In this document: positions 1-13,500 of the stretch, piece after piece
Position numbering within the stretch: the stretch's first letter is position 1
Layout of the letters: every line of letters starts with the position of its first letter
Origin: Elysia chlorotica
Taxonomy: Eukaryota > Mollusca > Gastropoda > Plakobranchidae
Direction of reading: 5' to 3'
DNA length: 64,000 nt
Assembly: GCA_003991915.1 (NCBI GenBank)
Contig: RQTK01000973.1
Location: 25,737 to 89,736, forward strand
Translations under genes and position numbers: made by a program
Notes under the pieces: generated by a model
What the model was told of the DNA's origin: nothing
Database searches by the model: none
Seen by the model: the letters and a program-made list of their open reading frames with translations, nothing else

Positions 1-1589
1 CATATCTTCTTGAGAATGCAAGGTGTATTTATTCTGGTACACAAAACACAAATTAACACCAGTGTGACAGTTGAGATCTTTTAAGGTTAACAACTTAAAG
101 TTTATTACGGAAACAACAGGAAATTAAACCACATGAAACATCGGATGGAGTAAAAAAAATATGGAAAAACTCCAGTCTCATCTCTATTTACTCAAAACTA
201 ATAATTACTAGTCGAATTGATATACAAAGTCATTTTTTTTTCAATTTATTTACATAAAAAGTCAATTTTTTCAATTTATTTACATTACATTTTTGAAGAA
301 CCTCGAATTAAATTAGTTTGAAATATACAATGAGCTTTTAATCTTTTTCAATGTGTAAGAATGAACCTCAGACATCTGTGTTTAAACACAATGATTAAGA
401 GAACGCACAAAGTTGATAGTGACTTCAACGGCTAATGTATAGATTGAAGTAGTATCAGTAAAAACAAAAAACGAAATTAAGAAACAAAATTTAAACAAAA
501 CCTGATTGCGTTTACACGTTCATCAACAACATCAACAAGATGCGAAGTTTTGACTTGCATGGAAAATATTTACATGTTAGAAAAATGGAAAGTATTATTT
601 TTATTTTGATGCAAATATTAACTTGTATGCGTAGACTAGAGTACCACGTAATAGTTACAAATGTCTAAAACATAATATCAAAATATTTGAGGATATATTC
701 CGTAACAGATTAATGGCTTAGTTGCTACGATTTGATATTCTTCGATCACTTGGCTTTGTGGTTTTGTTGCACTATACAAATGAGGTGACTAGTAAGCCCT
801 GAGAATGAAAAAAATAGTGTCCGCCAGCAAATATGTACTGAATGGTTTGAGTATATGATCACGAAAGAAAAAAAAACTCATAAAAAACAACCGAAAACAA
901 AATAAACCAAAAAATATATTCGACATTTATCTTGAGATGACCATGTCCGTCGTTTAGCGTCAACATCCGAACCATTTGACAGTTTTACTCCCCCTAACGT
1001 TCCAGAAAAATCCCAAACGATGAAAGCAGCCCTTATGGCGTGTCATCTGAGTTTTGAAACTCAAAACCCGTCTTCGACCGATTTTGCGATCCAACACATA
1101 GCTAAATGGATTGCAGAGTGTTTGTTTAAATTTGTTAAAGATGATGGAATAGGTGACAGGAAATTTAAAACATTACTGTCAGCACATGTACATTACTTAA
1201 GGAAAAAAGGAAAGGAAATTGATTTGTAACACCAAATTGAGTTAAAAAAAATAAATAGGAAAAAAACCCATTAAAAGAACAGCAACATTGAAATTACAAT
1301 AAAAGTTACTAAAATCATAAACCCTGTCCTACATTGGTCTTTTCAAAACTTAAACATAAATACATAACATATTTTTTTTTATCGAAAGCCGCCAATAAAC
1401 ATACAATAACCTACGCCCGTGAAGGATTTATTAAGTTAACTGTGATAAAATAAACCATATTCAGTAAAAAAAAATTATTATGACAACGCCCCTATAAAAC
1501 AGGGGATAATCAACCAATAAAAGTTCATTGACATGTATAAACATGCAAGTATATCGTCCAACAAACATATTTACAAAACGTAGTGAATG
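1..1589. other. 3' flank, AT-rich, no gene seen
   Basis: AT-rich DNA with many short homopolymers. An open frame at 1020-1229 (+, 69 codons) matches no family I know and has no supporting features. I see no repeat of note. Confidence 0.5.
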
Positions 1590-2200
1590 TACGTACCGTT
1601 AGTACTTCAGTAATTTAAAATACTGCTAGTACTTCATGATATGTACGTACTGCTAGTAGTTGCGGGATTTACAGACGCTTAGAAGTTCGGAAATTGAAAA
1701 TACATGTACTTTTAGTACCGTACGATCGTCATGGTTTTATGTACTTCAACAAATTTATAATAATGTTAGAAGTTCAGGCATCTACTTATTTTTAGTTCTT
1801 CGGGGATTATAGTGCTTCAGGGTTTAGTTTAACTAATTAAGGGATTTAAAATAGTGTAAGTACTTGATACATATAAAACATTGTAAGTACTTTAAGGAAT
1901 TGCGTAACATTAGTTCTTTAGGGAATTGAAATACTGTTAGTACTTCATGGATTTATGTGTTTGCTAGTAAAGCGGGGATTTAAGTACTGTTGGTAATTCA
2001 GATATTTACTTACTGGTAGTTTATCATAGATTTACATATTGTCAGTACTTATAGGCATCACGTACTTTTGAAACCTCATATATTTAAATAATGCTAGTAC
2101 TTCATGTATTTAAATACTGTTAGTACTTAAGGGATTTACTTGCTGATAGTACTGCAGAGATTTACATATTGTCAGTACACATACTTCAGAATGTATAATT
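1590..2200. repeat. Degenerate minisatellite, about 33-38 bp period
   Basis: Variants of GTTAGTACTTCAGGGATTTA recur roughly every 33-38 bp (about 15 to 18 times) with many substitutions and small indels. It lies beyond the 3' end of the receptor gene. Confidence 0.7.
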
Positions 2201-3021
2201 GCTGATGGAACACCAGAATGTATCATAGTGCTGAAATTCCAGGAACTAAATTATTCCTGGCTGCATTGTTTTGTTATCAATTTCAGGTAGATAACAGTTC
2301 TGCCACTCGGGGGTAGAATTTTATGATGCACTAAACTATTTTAGTTCATAACTCATTCCTTTTATTTGGAAATAAGATTATGAATAAACAAAGATAATGT
2401 TCGAACATTTTAGAATCTGACAATCTCTAAAATGTATGCTTATACCATACTCCATATTCAAGAGAGAGTATTTTCTATTCACCATTACATCTTTCAATGT
2501 ATGTAAACACTATACCCATACACTGGATGTTTTGGGTATGTGTATTTCCATCGCGACTCGAGGTGGGAAGAAGTTGAGGCACACACGGTAAGCCCGAACA
2601 TTCCGGGTGTCAAGGGGGCTAAACTGGGGTTATCTCATCAGGCCCTATAATTCCATTTTGTTTAAAGGGACATTTAATATGGGAACCATCATATCCAGTG
2701 AGGGTGCCATTGCTTGTGTGGTGAGGATTTCCTGGTAGGGATAAAGAGAAATCGGAGTTAGGATCATAATATAGGAATCTCAATATGTGTGCTTTCTCTG
2801 TGGCTGATACACTCGCAGTTAATTGCTCTTTCATATTGCATTTTACAACTCGGTGTGTGTGTGTATATGTGTGTGTGCAAGTTTGCTACTTTTTAAATAT
2901 TACTCAACATCAATATATAAGCCTTTTTTCAATACTGTTGAATTTTCTTAATATCATTAACGTTCAAAGTTTAATAATTTATCAACATAAAAGGAGCCTG
3001 TACATTCCTGTAGGAGTAGAT
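2201..3021. other. Immediate 3' flank or 3' UTR of the cyclase gene
   Basis: Follows the stop codon on the minus strand. Contains candidate polyadenylation hexamers (see exon 24), a short GT-rich patch near 2853-2880, and a 71-codon open frame on the minus strand (2834-2619) that has no recognisable homology and could be 3' UTR. Confidence 0.4.
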
Positions 3022-3252
3022 CTATATATGTAGTAGCCTACATCTACCTGTCACACTGTGGTCAGTACCTCCCCGAACCTTGACCTGCACTGGACTTTTC
3101 CGGTGGCCGTTTCTCTTGCTATCCTTGTTGTTAATGAGGTCACTCCAAGACCCTCCCGTGTTCCTGGGCGAGCCTCCATGGACTTGACCGCTGTCCACAG
3201 GTGCCAGGTCGTGTGATCTGGACAACCAGTAGGTTGTCATCAAACCTTTGCC
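3022..3252 (-). CDS. Exon 24, end of cyclase domain and C-terminal tail
   Basis: Acceptor AAACCAG, 231 nt including the stop at 3022-3024. Starts [11 protein letters not shown], the K-GKG-x-x-x-TYWL signature that closes the cyclase domain, then about 65 residues of low-conservation tail rich in Ser, Gly and Arg. About 32 residues (the IHVS ... RG-x-x-x-(M/I)-K segment) that should precede it are not in any visible exon. A GTAGAT near the end (about 3044) could act as an alternative donor. On the transcript strand ATTAAA lies at 2975-2970 and AATAAA at 2366-2361, possible polyadenylation signals. Confidence 0.85.
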   Translation of the reverse strand, partial: GKGLMTTYWLSRSHDLAPVDSGQVHGGSPRNTGGSWSDLINNKDSKRNGHRKSPVQVKVRGGTDHSVTGRCRLLHI

Positions 3253-3965
3253 CTGGTTTAAAGACATTCAGAGAAGTATGGTTAAGACGATACGATAATC
3301 TTAAATGTGTATTAATTTTGCGTCTACATTTTTTAAGCTGAAATGGAAGGAAAGAGGTAAATCCAGTCGATTTTTCTAACTGCTATTTGACACCCAAACA
3401 CGATCAGTCAAAACATTATAATAACACGAAGTATAATAATAATTACAGGCAGTAGGAGTTTAAAATCTATTCTGAGCCATCTATATTTCTATTCTCACTT
3501 GTCCGTCAATGGAATTGTATAAATACTTATATATACTTTAGGGGAAATAAACGCATGGGGTATAAAAATAAGATGAAAAGACATGGTTTAAAAAATCTCC
3601 CCATGTATAAAAATGAATGCCATGATAAAAATTGTATTTCAAGTATAAATAATGGAATAGTGTTTAAAACAACTAACATTTATAATAATATTAATAATAA
3701 ACAGCTAGATAGACAGTCAATAGACAGAGACCGAGACATAGAAATAGCATACAGACAGAGAGAAGAAATGGAAAAGAAAACGTTACATTACTGGTGGAGC
3801 AAGACCAAAAAAAAAGAAATAAAGAAACAACAAAGGTTTTTAAAAAAAGGAGAAAGAAAGAAAAGGAGGGAAGGAGACATTAAAAGAAAAAGAAGAAATA
3901 CATAGAGAGAGGGGGGGGAGAGAGACACAAACACAGAGAGAGAGAGAGAGGGGGAAAACACACAC

Positions 3966-4009
<44 letters not shown>

Positions 4010-7000
4010 CTGGGCTCAAGGTGAAACTCTTTGTTCTCTTTTATAAGATCGTAGGTGAACGAACTTGCCTGTATCTTCAAAGCTGCAGATTCAAAGGTAT
4101 AAAGAAAAAGTATGCCGCATTTCTCTTACACAGATTTTTTTTATTCCAGTTTTCTTGAATCCTAAAAGTCCTGAAACTAATATGGTACTTTCTCATACCA
4201 ACATTGTAGTTTAGGCCAGCTGTTAATTTTTCTTTTTTTTTTTTCAAAACCTAAATGGTCATACCACCTATTTTTTCTCCGTATATTGTTACCAGTAGAA
4301 AACTATAACAATTGGAATGAGGGTGTCGAAAGTGAAACTATAGCCGCTCAGATTAGTATTCTTCAACCGTGTTCCCTTCTTCGCTGTATGTTGTTTGTAA
4401 AAATTCCGTGTAGATGCAAATTCGTGCTGTCGAAAATGGCTCGGAAAAGACTACAACTCTATCAATAACTTGGTGAAAGAAGTAGAGTACTGGGTATTGG
4501 ACTTGACTTTTTAGGAATAAAATCAAGAGCGGTTATTTTGAATCATATTCAATGAAAAAAATTAAAAGCACCTTATTCCAATAAACGAACTTCTAGGGTT
4601 GTAAATACAAAGAGAAAATTGATTTAGACGCCCGATTTTTTAAGTAGATGCCGTAGTCAGGCGTTGAAAGATGCTTTCTCCCTGTATCTTCTACCCGTAG
4701 TCATGTAATTTATTCGCATTCACTAATCTATACCTTATCTTCAAAGATTGTTTTTAATTGCATGACATTTACAGATTTTTTAAATTCCAGTTTTCTTGAA
4801 CCCTAAGCGTCTTGAAACTGATATGGTACTTTCTCATACCAACATTGTAGTTTGGGACATCTGTTTATTTGTTCTTCTTTTATTCCAAAACTAAATGGTA
4901 CTGTTACACGTAGAAAACTATAACAATTGGTATTCTTCAACCGTGTTCCTTTCTTTGCTATATGTTGTTTTGTAAAAAATTCTGCGTATATGCAAATTTG
5001 TGCTATCGAAAAGGGCTCGGAAAAGACTACAACTCTGCCGATAACTTGGTGAAAAAAGTAGAGCTCCGAGTATTGGACTTGACTTTTTAGTAATCAAATC
5101 AGAACGGTTTTTTGAATCATATTCAAGGAAAACAATTAAAAGCACCTTATTCCAATAAACGAACTTCTAGTGTTCTAACTACAAAGAGAATATTGGTGAA
5201 GACGACCAACTAATTAAGTAGATGCCGTAGTCAGGCGTCGAAAGATAATTTCTCTCTGTAGCTTCTACCCTTAGTCATATAATTTATTCGCATTCACTAA
5301 TCTGTACCTTATCTTCAAAGATTGTTTTTAATTGCATGGCATTTACAACTCACGCAGGCCCTGCGACTCCATGCGGGAGGCCAGGTTGACGGTGTTCCCG
5401 AACAGGCAGTAGCGCGGCATCGTGTTGCCTACCACCCCGGCCACCACGGGCCCAGAGTTGAGCCCTACGCGGATCCTCAGCTGGTGGTCCGGCCGGTGTG
5501 GGATCACGAAGTTCAGGACAGAGTCCAGCAAGCTCAGCGCTGCCTGGGCCATCACGGAGGCGTGGCTCTCGTTGAGAGTCGGACATCCGCTGACCACCAT
5601 GTACGCGTCGCCTATGGTCTCTACCTGGAGGTGGACAGAACATGGCGTTGAACAGGCTTTGCGACAATGGGCTGCATAGAAAAAACGAAGACGGTTGGTC
5701 AATTTGAACAAGCCTCCAAACATAGCTCTGGACTAGAGTTACGGAGCCAATGAACGATCAGAAAGCCACAAGTTTAAGGGGATTGGTTGTGTCATGGAGA
5801 TTGCAAAGCCTTTATTGGGATAACTTAGAAGTATAGTGTGCACTTCTCAACGTTGTCAGCTAGCGTCCTAATAATGTTAAAGTTACAATGAGGAAGGCGA
5901 GGTAACATAACAGTGGTGTGCACACGGTATGGTGTTTCGCAGAAGCACAAATAGCAATTCGGAAGTGTACAAAGAGCATCCATTTTCCTTCCGAAAAAAT
6001 GTGCCTGTCTAGTGCAATAAATTATGGCGGTGAGTTTCGGCAAACTTAAGTACCCGGTATTGCAATTTGTTGGAACATAAATAGGGCAGGTATTTTTCTC
6101 ATGCGCGTCATACTTTTTCGTATGGATTAGGGAATATCAAGCGCACATGATTACGCTTGTTGTCATGGTTTCCTTATCTAACAAAACAAAATTTGTACAT
6201 GATTTTTTGGATGACTTTTATATCACTTTTGGACTTCTGCGAAACTTCATAATCCTGTGGTGGTGCGCTGCAGATTGTTAAGTGGAGTAAGTTTCTATCC
6301 GAATCATTGACTTCATGAACAGCGGCACTGTCAGCCCAGATTGCTCTCTTCTGTGAGTCATTTTTTGTTCGATTTGGCGGCGAGGAGAAAAAAAAGTCGA
6401 GCTATATACGCGACTATCTTTGGCTGTATTGGTGACATACGCGCCGATAAAGGTGCCGATGATTCCAATATAACTGATAACGTTAAAAAAATTTTCAATA
6501 GTTTTTCGTCCCATTAGTCACACGAAGTATCTTATCCTATACAGACGCTGGGGCACCGGCTCTGATCCGAACCATGAATCTCTCCTGCCTGTCTATCTAC
6601 GACACTGCCTACTAAGATGCAGGCGCTCCTGATGTTGAAGAACGATAATGATGCTGACATAAGTGTAGAAGAATGTTTATGGTTGTGTGAGAGAGAGATG
6701 GTGAGTTGTAGTTTAATATGGTGATGATACACGTATGGTGATTTAATTAGCTATTCATCGTTCTGGGCTAGAGTGATATTAATGCATGTTTAATGTTTGA
6801 GATAATGTAAATAACGCTCTCATTTCGTTATTGTTATTTTGTGGCACTATTGCATTTGATGCAAATGACAGAACTATGACAGTGTCATCACACAATATTT
6901 GTTTATGCAATCGAATGATCAAGAAGGAAATGAAATTAGCCGAATAAAAAAACATTAACACCACCCTTGAATGACAGTTTTTAAGATTAGATATTAACTG

Positions 7001-7482
7001 TATGAAAATGATTTGAAAAATGAAAATGTCACCAACGATCTTAAAAAATGGTCATTTTGATGGTATAGTAAATTATTTATATAAGAGCCAATGACGATGG
7101 TTGTAGGTAGACACGACGTTAACGAGAGCAATCATTTTTGTGGTTACCTTGTAGACGTCAAACTCAGAAATAATGTTATCGAAGTGGCTGTACAGCAGAT
7201 TAAGCATTTCAACAATCTGGCAAGAAAAAAGTCACATAAAGCATGTTATGGCAACGTGTGGAATAAACAAACAAAATCATTGATCTACCGGAACGAGATA
7301 AATCAATTAATACATTTATCGCGATATCTGATAACGTAGAGACTGTATGAAACAAAAAATCTCCGCTGGTTTCTCATTTAAAGGACCGTTATCTATTGTT
7401 TCTGTCTCTGTCAATATGTTTCTGTTCTCTCTGTTTTTGCCCCCTCGCTCTATCTATCTATCGCTCTTTTTTCCCCTCTCTG

Positions 7483-7563
<81 letters not shown>

Positions 7564-10500
7564 TTCGTTGTCCTTGTTGTAATATATTGGACTCTTAGTT
7601 TCTGCCTATTTGTCTCCGTCTCTCAGTTTCTGTCTATGTATCTGTTCCTGTAGTTATATTTGAGTCTCTTTCTCTGTCCATCATGACTCTTTGTCTGTGT
7701 GCCTCTGCCTCTTGGTACCAGTTAGTCTAACTACACTGGGCATATGTATCAGTTTGGTCTTTCAGCTTCTGTCTACTTGTCCCTGTCTCTGTTTCTATCG
7801 AGCTATCACTATCTCTCAGTTTATGTCTATGTGTCTGTCTTGTCGTTATCTTTGAGTCTCTTTCTCTGTCCAAAATGACCATTTGGCTCTGCCTTTTGGT
7901 CCCATCTGGTTCACTCTGACAACACTGGGCAAATGCAGATAACAAGCAATACAGCCAAACCGCAATAAAGGCTGTGACAGGATGGGCCAGATTCGGAAAA
8001 AAACTAGGGTCGGTTAGAAAGTCAACTAAAAATAAAAAGCAACTATAAGCCTTTCTTAAATCATTCCTGATTCACCTTCGCTATATCCTTCTAAGGCCCC
8101 TTTCACTCCAACAACGTCAGGGTAAAGCCTTTGATAAATCCCAGCTCCTCTAGGCCACCTTCCGATATTTTCCTATCCAATCTAGGATCACTTCCGTAGA
8201 TTACCCAGAAGTCGAGCGGATTAATTATCAATCACCTAAAAGGTAAGCTGAACTAAACTAATAGCTAAATCACAACGCATAGAAATCAAGATAGGAAATG
8301 GATTGTCTTAAAATACTGGTGGGTTGGTGTCAGTTTAATGTGACTGGCTGAGACAGAAGTCATGGTGTCCCCCCTGTCTCGTGTGTTGCAGCACATAAAG
8401 CTGTCAAATGTCAGTCTTGGGGTCTGTCCACAATATAGCCCATGTAGTGCTGACGTTGGACCTTAAAGCAACTTAACTATAACTGCAACTCTCTTAAAAA
8501 AGAAGATAAGCGTAGCCCAGCACATTCACCTCCATGGGTTGGCTATCGCTAGTCAACGTGAAGAAGCCAACGATGTCCGACAAGTACGAGATGATCACGC
8601 CCTGTAAGGCTTCCAAATCTTTGTCGTTGCTAGGGTCTCTATCTCATTGCCCATGTCTTTGTTTCTTACTGTCTTTATGTTTCTTCTTCTCTGTCTGCGT
8701 CTTTCTGTTATGTCTTTGCCTTTGTTATGTCTTGGTCTCAATGTCTTTGTGTTAACCTGTCTCTGTCTGTCTGGCGTTAGTCTTGAGACCCATTCACGAT
8801 ATGGCCCAGTTGGTGCCGATATACGTAACTGAAAAACACAACTAAACCAAAAAAGACAAGAGCTGGCCCATCACGCAGTATAATGTGAACGGCTGAGACA
8901 GGAGTATCTGTATGTCTGCACGTGAAACTGTTAGGCGTTACTCTTGGGACCCATCCACCATATGGCCTAGTTGGTGACGCTATGCGTAACAAAAAAACAA
9001 CAACAACAAACCAAAGAAGATAACCATAAAAAGTCTTGAGGTACGTCCACAATATATCCTATGTAGTGCTGATGTTGGACGTTAACCCAACTTAACTATA
9101 ACTGCAACTCTCTCAAGAATATAACCATAGCCCAGCACATTTACCTCCATGGGCTGGCTCTCGCTGGCCAGCGTGGTGAAGCCAACGATGTCCGAGAAGT
9201 AGATGGTCACGCACTGGAAGGCTTCAGCCTGGACATGTTCTCCGCGCTTCAGATCGTCCGCCACCTTCCTGAGGATGGCACGTTTTGAAATGTATTCATT
9301 ATTTGAGTCAGTTGGTTTTCAAGTATTTGATGAGATATTTCTGAGACACATAATGATTTTCGATTACGCATCTCTTCTACTAATCGTGATATACACCATT
9401 TGAAAATTTCAGATAATTATGTCTTTCTGTAATATTTGTATATGGGAACCGTATTATTTTCTTATCCCCATTTTAAGTGTAAATTATAGAATGTTCTTGC
9501 GTATGTCATTTTTTAATTTTTCCATGAGGCATTGATAAAGAATTATCATTATCTTATCTTATTTGAGGGGGAGGAGGAGCTGGGTAGGATTCGATCTCCG
9601 CTAAAACACGAGGTATCTCCCTACTGTCTCCATGTATTAGCACGTACAATCGTCAGACGTTCAGCACATTTTTGTGTGTGACTAGTTAAGAAATATAAGG
9701 CTGGTATTTGATGAGATCAATCTCTCCTTTGTTGGAAGGCGATCTGGCGCAAGTGGTAGAGTGCCGTGGTCCCAATAGGGAGGTACGCTGTCTGAAACCG
9801 GCTGAGACAGGCGTCTTGATATTTCCATACTGTCAGCACGTAAAATTGTCAGACGTTGGACGTTGAGAAACCGACAAACAATTTTCTTTTTACTTCCTAA
9901 AGACAAGGATTGAGCTTTCCTGGGTTTTCCTTATCGTTGGTTCAGAGCAATAACCGATCTGACTACCGCCTACACAATCGGTACCACCGTTGAGAAATCA
10001 CTTATTGCGCTTACTGTTTAAGACGAAATGTCTTACATGTGCCCCTTTGTTATAATACGCTCTCACTTGGTTAACTCATGTGGTGAAATCAACATTATTT
10101 CTGAGTATATCAGAAATCCTTTTTTGTGTTGCACTGACTCACCCTGATTCTTACCTTGATGACATTTTGAAAGGCAACGTTGTGTAAACTGCTTGCCTCT
10201 TCTATTTACTCACTGTAGCACTATACTTTGAATTACCATAGGAGTTCTGTCTTTGCTCTGTCAAGTTCTTACCAGTGTGGCATTCTGCGAGGCATAATTC
10301 TGTTCATTGTTTGCCTTTTTACGTTTCCACGTTAGTATCATACTATTGTAGTTCTGTATCTGTTATGTGCTCCTTCTGTCAATTCTTACCTGGGTGGCAG
10401 CTGTTGCCTTTTTTATTAGTGTTATTCTTACATTAGTAAATTCAAAGCCTCTGTGCTCCCTCTTTCACCCCTCCTACCTGGGTAGCAGTTTTTTTTAATT

Positions 10501-13500
10501 ATAATTATTCTGACGTGTGTACATTCAACGTCTCTGTGCTCCCTCTTTCGCCCCTCCTACCTGGGTAGCATTCTGTATAGCAGCATGTCTGTCTTCCTCT
10601 TCTCCTCCTCCAGCTGTAGCGTCCTCTCGGAGACCAGTTGTTTTTTACTATAATTATTGTGACGTGTGTACATTCAAAGGCTTTTTCACCCCTCCTACCT
10701 GGGTAGCATTCTGTATTATTATTATTATTGTGTATCATTACTCTCTGAACTCTCTTTCGCCCCTCCTACCTGGGTAACATTCTGTACAGCAGCATGTCTG
10801 TCTTCCTCTTCTCCTCCTCCAGCTGTAGCGTCCTCTCGGAGACCAGGTCCTCCAGCCGGTTGGAGTAGCGCTCCATCAGCGCCAGCATGTTGTCCAGCAC
10901 ACTGCTAGACCTGGACGGGAGGCGCAGGGACAGTCCATATATAGTACATACACAGCGATAGCACACTGCTAGACCTGGGCGTGGGGCACAGGGAGAGTAC
11001 ATATATAGTACATACACAGCGATAGCATGTTGTCCAGCACACTGCTAGACCTGGGCGGGAGGCACAGGGAGAGTACATATATAGTACATACACAGCGATA
11101 GCATGTTGTCCAGCACACTGCTAGACCTGGGCGTGAGGCACAGGGAGAGTACATATATAGTACATACACAGCGATAGCATGTTGTCCAGCACACTGCTAG
11201 ACCTGGACGGGAGGCGCAGGGACAGTCCATATATAGTGCATACACAGCGATAGCACAATGAAGTACATGGTTAATACAAGGAGGTAAAGAGATGAGCTAG
11301 TTCAACGAAGCGAATAGGTAATGAAGTACATAAATAGATGTAGTTCAATGAAGTATAGAGAAGCTACAATAAAAGGGCAGAGCTAATATACTGAACTACA
11401 GAGGAACTACAATGAAGTGCAGAGATACTAAAATTAAGTGCAAGAATAGTACAGCGAAGCATACAGATAATGCAAATACGTGTTGAGATAATACAATAAA
11501 GCAAATAGATTATGAAGAGCAGAGATGATGCAATGAGGCACAGAGGTAGTACAATTTGATAACACAGTGATGTTCATAGATAATGCAATGAAGTGTGGAA
11601 ATAATACAAGGAAATACAGAGATAATAAACAGAAGTTCAGAAATAACATAATGTAGCTTAAAGATGATGCTATGTTCACTGCGACAAGATGTTACAACAC
11701 GAGCATAAAGCATAAGAACAAAGTACAAAGATTTGCGCTCTACAAAACCGCCAATACGTCTATATCGTGGCCCGCTCATATATACGCAATACACATATCT
11801 AAACACTTCAGACTCTAGCTTACATATTCACGAACTTTATTCTACAATCCATAAAATGCGTTATGTAAACGTTTTTGTTGTACCAATAAACTGCGATAGT
11901 GCCATTGAAAGCAAATATTGACTCACTTGAGGGGGCTGATTTTCTTCATCTTGGAGATAACCCGCTTGATGCTAGGCCTGACCGTGGGGTCCTCCTGCCA
12001 ACACGTCATGATCATCCGCTTGAAGCTCAGCATCAGGACGGTGTGCTCGGGGAACTCTTCTGCGATGTGAGGCCGCATATATACACCAGGCGTCGCTTCC
12101 GGTGGGTAGGCCACTTTGTTTACGATTTCTGAAATTGTTATCGCCATTACTCAGTTTATATGAAGAGCTCGGACAAAAATCCGGCTTACTTTCATTATGG
12201 ATGTCATGTTAATCTTTAACGAATAGACGTTACAAAATTAAAACAAAAAGCAAAAAACAGCAATTGATTAACGTTGCCATACTTAACCAGTAATCTCTTC
12301 TTGAAAAAAAAAACCAAGCGACTCTGTCTCCGATCTTAAAGTCCCCCATGTTTTCAAGGAAGGTCTTGACGCGACACCAGAACGCTAATCCCGGGATATA
12401 GCAGATTATATTATATTGAGATAATCTGAACCAATATGCGCGGCGGCCAGAACGGGATTTGAAACCATGACCTTCTGCGCCTGCTTAAACGTAACCATTT
12501 TTTGGTCGGAGAAAGGTAATATCTCTGAAAGCTAAAAGCATATTAAGTTTTCATGGACCATCCTATACGATGACAGGCTCAAAGATTTTTTAAGTTTGAC
12601 AACTTTACGTACTGTTACACAAATATAGCGCGTGGATACCTCCACATTTAGCCTGTCAAACCAAGATGTTAGCCTGTCATCGGTAGCTGAATTGTGCCAT
12701 ATCCTCGATCAAGTTTTGTAAAAGGGCAATGAAGAATTATATGGTCAGTTGTACCATGACGTCCCCTGCCGATCACAGTACATAAGCCAGCCACAAGTAA
12801 AATGATATCTGACAAATGAGTTTGCCTTACCATCCTAGAAGACAACTTGGAACGTCTGATTTGAAATGAATGCCCTTGACCCTCTATAAATTTAATACTA
12901 CGTACTTAAGACCTGCTTACTTACCTAACAAGCTATGTATGTAAAAGATGTAAAGTCTCATTATCTAGCTATCGGAAATATTAAACAAATTCCTTCATTC
13001 ATACTATTCACACACACACAACGGAACATACCCAGAGGCGTGTAGGCGTCCAGCTCATGTGAGTACGCGCTGTTTTTGCACAGGACCTGCTTGAGAATGA
13101 TGCCCAGGGAATAGATGTCCGCCTCCTTGGTCCTCGGATGCGACTCGCTCTTAAGCACAGCTCGCAGTACCTCGGGGGCCGTCCACAGGAGATCTGTAGA
13201 ATTCACAACTTTCTCTCTATAACAGTGCAGATGATTTATAGAGCCAAATTTCCAAGAAACCCATTTTCCATAAAAAAAAAATATAAGATTTATAAAGCAC
13301 AATTTCCAAGAAACCCATATTTTTTTTCTGTAACACTACTAATGATTTATAGAGCCTAATTTCCAAGATACCGCTTATTTTGTATAACAATACAGATGAT
13401 TGATACAACCCAACTTCCAAGGAACCCAGGTTTATTTCTATAATTTAGAGATGACTAAAAGAGCATCATATCCAAGAAGCCCAGCATTCTTACTTTAACA

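Noticed and set aside
1020..1229. Small plus-strand ORF of 69 codons
   Set aside because: No recognisable domain, no splice or promoter context; chance ORF length for this composition.
2619..2834. 71-codon minus-strand frame downstream of the cyclase stop, considered as an alternative C-terminal exon
   Set aside because: Only a weak possible donor at about 3044 and ordinary AG dinucleotides would support it, and it has no recognisable similarity.
5322..5679. Plus-strand and second minus-frame ORFs overlapping exon 22
   Set aside because: They are shadows of the GC-rich cyclase exon. Only the VETIGDAY frame shows conserved motifs. The same applies to ORFs over 9203-9403, 11899-12132, 13138-13359, 15155-15370, 35306-35581 and 40727-41029.
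7396..7653. Ser/Leu-rich open frames over CT repeats here and at 17054-17591, 18578-18918, 27829-28074, 32466-32826, 41415-41663 and 60323-60839
   Set aside because: Pure products of (CT)n/(GA)n repeats, open in several frames at once, with no conserved sequence.
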